Source: Calliopum simillimum
Lineage: Eukaryota > Arthropoda > Insecta > Diptera > Lauxaniidae
Direction: 5' to 3'
Length of the DNA stretch: 64,000 bases
Assembly: GCA_951812925.1 (NCBI GenBank)
Contig: OX638368.1
Span: forward strand, 120,613,309-120,677,308
The notes below the pieces were generated by a model, which saw only the letters and a program-made list of their open reading frames with translations, made no database searches and had not been told where the DNA came from. The translations under genes were made by a program, and so were the position numbers. Below are positions 37,801-49,800 of this stretch, piece after piece (the stretch's first letter is position 1; each line of letters begins with the position of its first letter).

Positions 37801-40800
37801 GATTAGCGCCTTGAAGCGTATTAAGATCTTTTCTGAAGGCAAATAATAATCATCTAATAATTATGTAATATACAACGTCTGTCTGTCTGTATGTTTGTCT
37901 GTCTGTGTTTTCATAACTCGAGAATCAATACCCTAGGCTTTGCCCTGGTTCTTTGAAAATTCCATAACTCGAAAACCAGTGATCCGATTTAGACGATTAT
38001 TTTTTTTTTTTTAAATGCATGTTTTCCGTTGAAGTTCTAGGACAAGCTCTAACTCGAAACTCTTTCGGCTTCGCTCGAGATGTTAAAAAAGTCCAATACT
38101 CGAAAACCATACAACTGATTGCCTTGATTTTTTTCCACGAATATTGTATTCATATGCTTTAGGGCATGTTTTATTTCCAACTTCCATCAGTCTCGCCCAG
38201 GATATCACAAAATGTATTATCTGTCTGACTTTTTCTGCATTTCCCCGATTCTTGCAAAATTTCATAACTCGAAAACCAGTTATCCGACTTGCACGATTTT
38301 TTTTTTCAAAAGCATATGATCCGTTGAGGTTCTAGGTTACAATATAATTTAAAACTTCTTCTCCCGGAAACCAATCCACTTATGAAAAAAAATAAAAAAT
38401 CTTTCATGTATCTGAAACTATTTAACATAGCTGGATGAGATTTGGTACATATGTAAAGTATATTGGGAACGGGCAAACGGTATCGCTTTCGGGGCAACTA
38501 GCAAATATATATAGAGCCTTTTAGACGGAAGTCCTCAAGAACAGCACCGATTTTGATGATTTTTTTTTTAAATTTTGTTTTTGTTTTTGTCTTTATTTAA
38601 AATCAGAAACCTTTTGGAGCTCGGTCGGAATTATATAATTTTTTATAACAATATTTAAGAATCTTATGTTTTCACAAAAAAAAAAAAAATTGGAAAAAAA
38701 TACATATTTTTCTCAAGAACGGCTATAGCGATTTTAATGAAACCTTGGAAAATGATGCACACTAGCGTATACTAAAAAATGAGATAGACTTCGTACATAT
38801 ATACTTATGAAGAGACTTGGCACCGCCCTTAACTTTTAATTTGATTTAGTCATATCTTTTAAACCGTATAACATATTTTGATGAAGTTTACTACACAACT
38901 ACTGACTATCAATGCCTTATAATGGGCAAAAATCGGGAAAGTGCCACGCCCACTTTTAAGTCATTGTAAATTTGTTATTTTGATTTTAATATTATTCGAA
39001 AACAGCTTTTGATGAAAATCATCAAGCATCAAGCTAAGTTGGCTAATGACTGTAGTAGCTAAACTCAATGAGTAATATTATTAGTTAGGAAAGAAAGTTT
39101 TGGAGCAAAATCAAAGTCAACGCAAGTTATCTTGATAGAGCAAAAACCGTAGTTCATTAAATGACACCCAGGAGAAGACTTGAAAAATTGGTATCATTCG
39201 CATTCATTGGCGTAGTTTATACCGGCGTACAGTGGCGCAAACGATTGAAACGTAATTTTTTGAGAAAGCTTCGTTACTGAATTTTCTTTTAATCTGTCTG
39301 GCCAGATTTTTTGTTTTGGTGTAGAAAAAGAAAACTAAAACCAGAAGGATGATATAAAATGCCTTTTTAAAAAAAATTAAATTTTTTAAGACGCCTTATA
39401 TACGCCTTGCTTGAAAAATCTTAACTTTTATGATATGATAACATTACGAAACTTAAAAAAAGTAAGGCATACTCTAACGAAAGAAAATACCAACCTTCTG
39501 CGTATATATTTTTCCTTCTTCTTATACTGAATTTCCCAACCTATACGCATGCACACATAATAAGACAACAACGACGACACAACACAGACAGAAAGACATA
39601 AGGACATGTGAGCTTGTTAACGTGTTAGTGCGGAAAATTGTAATCGCATCTCTTTTTCGTTTTTAAGTGAATTTCTGTGACACTTTTAACCCATTTAAGT
39701 GAAACTTTTTTAATGTTACTTATTTCTGCTGTGTAATGTTATGTTGAGTGCGAAAAAAAAGTACAAAAAAAAGTACAAAAAAGCAAAAAGTTTTGTTACC
39801 AAATTTAATTTAAAGAGTTTTTCCGTTCACAGGAAAGTGACATATGGGTAAAATGCTGCGTTCTGGCAAAATGAAAGACGTCAATCATACGCCACCATAA
39901 CAATGCAATAATAAAGTATATCAAATTTTGACATTTTTCTTTAGTATCAAATGATTTGTGCTCAAGTAGTCAGTATAGAAAATTACGCTTGTATTCATAC
40001 TAAATAGGTACAAATATAAGTTATAGTTATATCCATTTGTTTTATTTTTTTCTCTACAGTGTAACGCACAATGCATAACAATCATTAATCGATGTCAAAG
40101 TGTACGCAGTACAAACCCAAACCCATGAAAAACCAAAACCAACCATAGAACACAACTTGCATAGCAGCGTGTACATATGCCAACGCATGAGGTTCACCTG
40201 CCAATTTGTTTTTGGGTAATTTACACCCCATAGTCGTGCCACTACTACTCACACTGTCCTTCATGCAACGTTTACTAAATCGCTTGCTATTTTGAAATGG
40301 GCAACAACATTAAAATGATTGCTGTATGCTGCAGTTGCATCATCTGTAAATGATTGTGTACGGTTGTGCAAACGGAGCTTTAATTAATTTTCCAGCACAC
40401 GAAATTGAACACTAGTTTGGATATGGTATGGTAATAGGGTGGCTGCCGAAAAATTCTTATTCATTTTGAGTATATTACGAGTGGAACTTTCAACCACAGT
40501 TTGTGCTGCGCTGCTACTCAAAGTTTAATTATTCAGCATAGTAATTTTGCAAGTCAAAATGAAACTTTACGCAAAGCTAATCAATAATCGATGGTTTTTG
40601 CGTAATTTCAAGATTTTTTAATTAACTTTAACCAAAAATAGATAGCTGTGCAAAAGTAGAGAAAAAAAGCTGGAGTAAAGTATATCGATGCTAAAGTCAA
40701 AACCAACTTTTCATTTGAAGAAGTTTTGAAAAAATTTTTATTTCAGTGTGTTTTACGCATCTTATTGGGTGTACAACTTAAAAACCGGAATTTTTTAGCG

Positions 40801-43800
40801 AAATTTGATGCTTTATTGTGGAAAAATGTTACAATATATTTTATTCAAAGTATTGTCCATTGGAAGCTACAACATTTCCCCATCTTTCAGGCAATTTATG
40901 AATTCCATCCCAAAAAAATTGCGCCGGCTTGGCGGCCAAAAATGAATCGAGCCAATTTTCGAAATCTTGAACTTAAGTGAACCGTATTCCTGATAGGGCA
41001 TTCTGCATCGATCGGAACAAATGGTAGTCTGATGGTGCAAGGTCTGGGCTATAACGCGGGTGAGGCAAAATTTCCCATCCACTATTTTCCAAATAGTTTT
41101 TCACGGGTCTTGCAACATGCGGCCGAGCGTTGTCATGATGAAAAATTATTGCTTCGTGTCTGGTCGCATTTTCCGGGCGATGACAGCACGCTTCAAACGT
41201 ATTAATTGTGTTCGGTACAGGTCACCTGTGATTGTCTGGCCCGATTTCAACAACTCATAATATAACGGCCCCTTCTGATCCCACCAAATACACAGCATAA
41301 CCTTGGCGCCATGGATATTTGGCTTCGAGGTTGATTTGGCTGGTTGGCCGGGTTTCACGTATCACTTTTTGCGCTTGGGATTGTCATAATGGATCCATTT
41401 TTCATCCCCAGTCACAATCCGATGCAAAAATGATTTGTTTTTATGGCGCTCAAGCAGCATTTCAGACATACAGAAGCGCCGTTCAACGTCTCTCGGCTTC
41501 AACTCATAGGGGACCCAATTACCTTGCTTCTGAATGTATCCGGCGGCTTTCAAACGTTTCGAAATGGCTTACTGAGTCACTCCCAACGATTTGGCAAGCT
41601 CGTCTTGTGTTTGACTTCTCTAATTCTTCGTCTTCATACTTTTTTGGCTGTCATGGGCGTTCTTTGTCTTTGATGTCAAAATCGGCACTTTTGAAGCATT
41701 TAAACCATTCAAAACACTGTGTTTTTCCTAAAGCATCGTCGCCATAAACTTCTTCAAGCAAACTATGACTTTCCGCAGCAGTTTTCTTTGCAAAAAAATG
41801 ACTCGAATTTTCGAAGTTATTCATCGTGAAAAATAATAATGATGCACACAAGATAAAATTGTTTTGTTGACTGATTTTGACAGCTGTCAAATGTACCTTC
41901 AAAATGACATATACATAAAGTTCGAGCTTTCACGATATTTGTTAGTACGGACATCCACCGTCAAATTCCGGTTTTTAAGTTGTACACCCAATAAAAAAAT
42001 TTGTCAATAATGCACCGTCAGTGGCGATTGGATTCGTTACTCGCAATTTAAAAACAATTTGTTCCCGTGATCATTTTCAAGATGATGCGGTTAAGTTTAT
42101 AGCACCTCTGAGTGTTTTACTCCATATCTTTCTTGTCTGTCAAAAAATTCTGAAAAAATTCTTATGTATTCTTTTGACAATTCTAAGCATTTTTTGCCAT
42201 ATAAATTTTTTTCGTTAGATGTCTTGCTTTTGATAAAAAAATTGTTTTTTTGACCGCGTACTTGAAAACGCAAAAAAATCGATTTTGGGATGCGATTATT
42301 ATCTAAGGACTGCCCCAGAAAAATTTGTCACTTTTATTCCTTTAGCTTATGATTTACCTGATGGGTGTTATTTTTTCTGTATAACATGACGATTAAAAAA
42401 ACGTATTACACTTGGTTAACAAACTTCAAACGATAAAGATGTCTAGCAATCAAGAAAAAACGCGCGAACTCATTTTGTACACTTACCTGAAAAAAACAGA
42501 ATTAAAATATTCAGTCATAGTTTTAAAAACAGGTAGCATAAAAAAAAAAAACTGTCCAAAGGGTTATTTCGAATTATAGAAAGGGTCAACTTATTACGTG
42601 GAAAAAGAGTTCAGGTAGAAAAGCCCGTATAGACCCACAGTTGGTGAAAAAGGTGAAGCGCCTTTTTCAGCAGAATCCCAACACTTCAGAACGAAATATG
42701 GCTGTCAGAGCAGGAACCTTAAAATCTTCTATAAACAGACTGAAGAAAAAACTTAAGCTTAAGACCTACAGAGTTCAATAAGTACCAGACCGTTCCAATG
42801 AAAAGCAGTAAGAGGCTCATAAGCGAGCTCGAAAGTTATATGTCGGTTACCTCACTAAATTTGACTGCTGCATAATGGACGATGAAACATACGTTAAGGC
42901 AGATTTTAAACAGCTACCAGGACATGAATTTTATACCTGTTCGAACAAGGGGCAGGTACAGAGCAAATTTAAAGAGAAGAAAATCACAAAATTTCCCAAG
43001 CAGTATATGGTTTTGCAGGCCATATACACCTGCGGTCTGAGAAGCAGTTTTTTTGTAACACAGGGCACAATTAACTCGAAAATTTATATTGATGAATGCC
43101 TTGAAAAACGTATTTTGGCATTTATTCGTAAGCACAGAGGTACTGTAATATTTTGGCCTGATTTAGCAACCTCTCACTACTTTAGAGCCACCATAGAATG
43201 GTACAATAGCAATAACGTAAATTTTGTTCCCAAAAATGCGAATCCACCTAACTGCCCAGAGCTTCGACTTTCTGAGGGATATTGGGCTCTTATGAAATCA
43301 GATCGTTGGAGGAGCAAAAGTACTGTAAAAAATTTAAAAGATTTCAAAAAAAAGTGGCGAAGGTCGTACGGTACTGTCGACGAAACAACTGTACAAAACT
43401 TAATGAAGGGTCTTAAGAAAAAGTAAAATATTTTGATATAATATAAATATTTGTTAATAGTGTAAGGTTATTTATGTTCGTTATATCACTCACTAATAAA
43501 TAAAAAATGTAAATTTAAAAAAAAATTCATTACATATTTTTTTATTGGTGAAAAGCAAAGTGCCAAATTTTCTGGGGCAGCCCTTATATCCCTTAAAAAA
43601 ATTTATAATTTTTAAACGTCAAAATTTTTGTAATAACATAGTCTTTATTTCTAAAGCACCCTTGGGTATCCATTTTGTTATGAATAAAAGTTTTTGACCA
43701 AAAAACATGTTTTTTTTTAGCCAAAATGAGGCTTCAGTAGAATCAAAAGTGCTCCATTGGTTTTTCTCGGAATGAAAAAAAAACTATGGAGATATCGTTT

Positions 43801-46800
43801 TTAAGATTCCTTTTAACTTTTGAGTCGGTTTCGGGATGATTTTTTTTTTTGCTTCATACAAAATCGAACAGGTCTATTGTATAGAAATCCATAAATTTTA
43901 TCCTCAAGAAACGCTTTGCAATCTTGAAACGTCTCGAAAGTACAGTAAAGGTACAATTTATATTGTTTTTTAATATCCCCGACGTTGCCGAGAGAACTTC
44001 GAGAAAAGTAAACAATAGGACTTTACTAGACAGTATATCTAACCACGCCAAAATCACTCAAATCAGGATATTAGTTCCCTAAATATTAAGATTTTTTAAT
44101 ATCCCGGACGAAGCCGAAAGAAGGTTATTTTTATAGATTTTTGATCGTTGAATCCAAATATGACCTCCGATTTGCTCCATCACGTCTGAAATTCGACTTA
44201 TTCATGATTTAAAGTGCAAGAAACGTAATTTTTCAGACGTATGGCGTACATCCTGAAAGTAGTCTAGTTCACTTTTGACAGCGGTGTTGAATAGCCCTGA
44301 GCTTCTTCCTCCGAGATATCATCGATTGTAGTAAAGGTATCGCTAATTCCTGTAAAGGACTATATTCAATTTGTGTACCTTTAGTTCAATGGATGATATT
44401 TCGAAAACTAATGATCCAGTTGAAATAATTAAAAGTACACTTTAAAGAGCAAGATCAGGGCTATTCAATGCCGATGTCAAAAGTGAACTAGACTACTTTC
44501 AGGATGTACGCCATATGTTTAAAAATAGCGTTTTCTGCACTATAAATCAAGGATAACTCGGATCTCAGACGTGATGGAGCAAATTGGAGGTCATATTCGG
44601 ATTCAGGAAGCAAAAATCTATAAAAATCACCTACTCTGATCTAATACTTTTTTTCGTCGCAGGACTGTGTTATCTATAAGCCCCTATCATTGAAATCTGG
44701 TAAATCTAAAAAAACTAATCACCACTTTTAAAAGTGAAACTTTTTTGGCTTCGTTATAGGTAAAATTTCAGTACCACAAAAGTTTTGGTAACAACGCGTT
44801 ACATCTCGCGAACTATACAAGCGGTGATTGGCTAAGCTACTTTTTTTTCTTGTGGTCGTCACCGGTGCCAGTTGTGTCGGACTCTTCTGAACGTCCTACC
44901 GAATAAAACACTTCCTCTTCATCGGGAGTAGCTCCTCTCTTGAAAACAGTTTCTAGCATTGCATCAGAGGGATTCCTTTTAAGGCATTAAATGCCATCTC
45001 TTAATTTCCCCGCGTTGGGCTTCCGCTATAACATGAAAACCAATGGTCGAAAAGTTGGCATAATCACATAAGTGACAAGCCTACTTTTTACCGATTGAAC
45101 GATCGGACTGTTTAACTCTTTGTATCTTTTAAACTGTACAAGCTATATTGATGATATTAAGTAGGTACATGAACACCGTACGTTGGTCGAAAAGTGAGCG
45201 TAATCAAATTTTACTTCTTACACTTGTACTAAGATAGACGCGCCTTGCTTTTATTAATGTCACAAACTCACGCACCACCCTGAAGTTTTTCCTTCGATTA
45301 TCTACTCTTCAGCTGAAACCTGAATGTGCTTAACCCTATACTCATTATGGTCATTTTTGTAGTTGTTACAGTTGTTGTTGTTGTTATTTTTGCTGATACT
45401 TAAATGAGTTTTGTGTAGTGGATGCCATCAACATTGCAACGCAGATTAATTGAGCGGCGATTATCTGCTGATGATGCATCATGCACGCTTAATGAGTGGA
45501 GGGAGAGTATACGAACGTGTACAGGTTAATTAAATTCGCTCATGTTTCTAATTAAAGTAAATGTTTAAGATTAAAGATTTTTGCATAAACTATTCTACCA
45601 CAGCTTTAAAATTTTAAATAATTTAATTTTAAGATTCTCAGGAAATTTAAGTAACTAATTTATTTCAGCTTTCCCTGTTTACCTGTGTTTACTATACCAC
45701 CTACTCACGTTATTAAAATTCTCTTCCACGCTTTGGTTTAAGCATATGAATTTGCATTTTCTTTGCTTAAAAGTTTGTTCATCCGTCTTTTGTTGTCTTT
45801 CTGTTTTTATCTTGCAGACTACAGCAGCATCAAGGCTCATCGCATCCTTAATTCCGAGTTGGCTGATACCATGGGAAATCTTTTATCGCGCGGTTTTGCA
45901 AAAACTTTAAATCCTCGACAAGTTTATCCGCGTCTGCATCGGGAGCACTTTGAGCAAATCCTGCAGTTGGATGCCGCAAAACGTCTACATGAAGCATTGC
46001 AACAGCTGGAACGTAAGTTGGTTGTGTGTGTATGTGTGTGAGTCTGTGTATCTGTGTCTGTGCTGATAATTGATTTTTGTGCGAGAGGTTTCATTTTAAT
46101 TTTTCACTAACTTATTTATGCCGGTCGTTGAAGGAAAGTTGCATTAAAATCAATGAATATTTTACAGAATTTATTACAAAGTAGTAGATTTCATTAAATC
46201 ATGGCACAATTCATTCTCAAATTAAGGAGCTATTAATTGAGCTGCGTGATTTGATTGGAGTCGTAATATATAATTTCATTGTCATCCTATACGAATCATT
46301 TCGAAATTTTTATTATTTCTAAAATGGGTCTCTTTAGAGGGATATCATCAAGAAAGACAAACAAGTGACATATGGTAACATCAGTTTGCCAGCGATGGGC
46401 ATTCACAAAATTATTGAAGAAAGTAATTAATGACGTCAGTTTACTTATAACTTCTACAAAGATCTCCTACGTCTGTAATTTCCAAAATTGTAGCGTGCTT
46501 GCCCTATATTAATACTAGTTAAGGTTCTTATGGTATCCTTATTTAATAAGATCATTTTACGAATTCTGTTATCGTCATAAAGTGAGCAGATGGGCCTCGA
46601 CCTTTTGTTAAGTTTGACCACCTTAAATTAACCAAAAATATTCCATCACAATGCAATCCGAGCTTCGAGGCAAATCGACAAGGATGGATTTATCCAACAG
46701 AAGTTCTCAGGGGTTTTTCACACACGATAAAGTATAGCTGCTATCAAAGCAACCTTCAAAGCGACAATGAGTTCCCGAAGGTTAACATTTTCTGAATTAT

Positions 46801-49800
46801 GAGGTTGGACACAAACAGTTAAGATTCGACTTATCTAGTGCCTACTTCTGTTGTTCTTTGTCGATTCACCAAGGATTACACAGGCCCACAACAAAAAAAA
46901 AAGTACCATGCGCGAAAGATCAGACCACCTGAACTTTATGTTTTTGGGGTCGTTGAATCCGAATATGGTGCCAGAAATCAACAATTATGCTGAACAATTT
47001 GATATTTTTTTCAGCATTATTTCTGATTTGTGAAAAAACTCGAACCAACTCCGCTATTCTGACACCATGTTCGGACTCAGCGACCCCGAAAACATAAAGT
47101 TCAGGTGGTCTGATCGTTCGCACAGGCAATTTTTTTTTTTGTAGTCCTGTGCACATTAGACTGACCCAAAAAAACTAAAAATGTTCCGATCTTAGGTGCT
47201 CAGCACTCAAAATGTTCGGTAGGGTCTAGAAACTACGTATGTAAATTTTGGTAAAAAAATATTGAGATTTAGCACTCGCGCAAGCTCGATAAGTAGCGCT
47301 GCCTTGACCGTACGAAAATGGGGTTCTTTCAGCCCGTGGAAATTGATAAAAAAGGATTGGAACAATTTTTATCTCCCAAATTTTTCAGTGGAAGATAAAA
47401 AAATTTGGGACACATTGGCACCTTTCCAGAAGAAAACCGCGATGGTCATCAATCACTAGTTGCAGATAAATCATGCGCGGAAAATTTATGTCGAGGTTTT
47501 AGAGCTAGTTCTACTTTTCATTGGAAATTCCACTAGGGAAATTTATCATAGGAATATATTGAATGCATTGAAACACTTGCATTTTATCGTGAAAATAAAT
47601 GTTCCCGCATCTCCAGCGACGTCGAAAGTACAAGGTAGGATCTCAAAAATCAATGAAAATAGCGTAAAATCGGCAGATATCCCCAAAGACCGGCAATACG
47701 GCAGGACGGCGGTTCAGTCTGTGGCCGATATCTCGAGAAGATTTTTTCAAAAAATATTGTGCGACCACTCATTTTGTTCATCACAATCTAGGCTACAAGA
47801 CTAGTGTCCGAGAAAAAAAAATAAAAAATTTTCCTACGATTAATGGCAATTTAATCTAACAAAAATCTCAATTTTTTTTTTTTTTCGAGAGATATCTTAA
47901 ATATCTTGAAATCTTGGAATCTTTTCCAAAAACTGGCAATGCCATTGTCTTCAGCGACCTCGAAAACATAAAGTAGGACAGAAAAAAAAAAAATTGTTCC
48001 AATCCTTTTTTATCAATTTCCACGGGCTGAAAGAACCCCATTCTCGTACGGTCAAGGCAGCGCTACTTATCGAGCTTGCGCGAGTGCTAAATGTCAATAT
48101 TTTTTTAACAAAATTTACATACGTAGTTTCTAGACCCTACCGAACATTTTGAGTGCTGAGCACCTAAGATCGGAACACCTTTAGTTTTTTTGGGTCAGTC
48201 TAGTGCACATGCCAAAAAAAAAAAAAGTACCCTGCGCGAAAGATCAGACCACCGGAACCAGGAAAAATCTCAAATTTTCAGCATTATTGTTGATTTCTGA
48301 AAAAACGCGAACCAATTTCGCTATTCTGGCACCATATTCGGATTCAGCGACCCCGAAAACATAAAGTTCAAGTGGTCTGATCATTCGCGCATGGTACTTT
48401 TTTTTTTGTGGGCCTGTGTTATTAAAAAGCTTAAAATAAGGCTCTTTTGCTAGTTGTAAAGCCTTTCACCTTCCTTAGAGAAAAAAACTAGCTAAATTCG
48501 GTAAGCCACTTACTATAGACTGTAAAAACGTTTTACTAACCGCATTTTCAAAAGTGAATAACTTACCCTCGTCATTTTAGGCGATCAGAGATCAAGGCGA
48601 TATGTTCCCGCTTTCACCAAAATTTACTCACCTTTTGGCAATAGCTGGTCAATAATATCAAACTTCATATCCAAAGGTTGCTCCTTGAAGGCACTTACTG
48701 GGACAAAGTCTACGTTCATTTGCGTCTTTTAGTTTTCTTCCATTTTCAATAATTTTATCGCAGATTTTTGTTCCACAAGATATCTGAGAAAGCTAATTAA
48801 ATCTTTATATAAAAGACCAAAGGTGTTCAGACGTTACTCCACCCCACGCGATTTTTGAACAGGTGGTTATTGAACTAGTTATTGAACTATGAAGAAATCC
48901 TTCACATACAAGTTCTAGATTACACTAATTTTTATACTTCTCGTATGTATTTACATTCCTTCATTAGCTTTTCAGTAAAATAGAATGGATTTCCTCAATT
49001 GAGTACTCGAAAAAAACCAATTTAAATTATTTAAAAAAAATTATCTCATAAATGTGATGAGAAGCCTTAGTTCACTACTAATGGCACCCCTTAACGATCA
49101 TCCATTAAAGCATTCAAGTGGAAACCCACAACTGCTAACATAATTTTAATAAATTTACGTTATTTTATTACACATTTTGCAAGTGCAGCGCACTACACCT
49201 TGCCCACATTGCCACCCACTCTACTCATATTTTATTATTTCTATCTCTTTTGTACAGCACGCTGCACTCAACATTATAACGACAACAATTTCTATTTGGT
49301 TGTAGATACCGTTATATCAACACTGCATGCAGCTAATAACTTTTTTGAGTCCACTCGTCCATGGGAATTGAAAAACAACAGCCGCAGCAGCACCAAAGCA
49401 AAGACATCCAATGATTCCGACACGCAACGGCAGCAAGAGCAAGAGGAACAGGACACTGCTAAAACCAACAAGTTGGAGACAATTCTCGCAATGACAATGG
49501 ATACCCTACGACTCTGTGGCATCGCATTGCAGCCCATAGTTCCTGCGTTAAGCACACGGCTGCTTGACAAACTCGGCGTGCCGCAATCGGCCCGTTTATG
49601 GCGCAATTTGAACGAATCCTTTGCAAGTGGCAGCAGCATTGCATCGGAGGAGAAACCACTACAGAGTGGCACTAATGCAGTGCTCTTTCAACGGATCATA
49701 CTTAAGGAGGAAGCTACAACGGGTGGTGGAGGAAGTGATGCAAAAACACCAACAACAAAAGCAACAGCAAAAAAGAAGAAATCAACCAAGCCAACTAAAG

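Noticed and set aside
41319..41747. 142-codon plus-strand frame
   Set aside because: Antisense to the mariner transposase, which is identified by its catalytic motifs and inverted ends.
42875..43426. 183-codon frame as a host gene
   Set aside because: It carries the DD37E triad and lies between inverted ends with TA duplication, so it is a transposase part.
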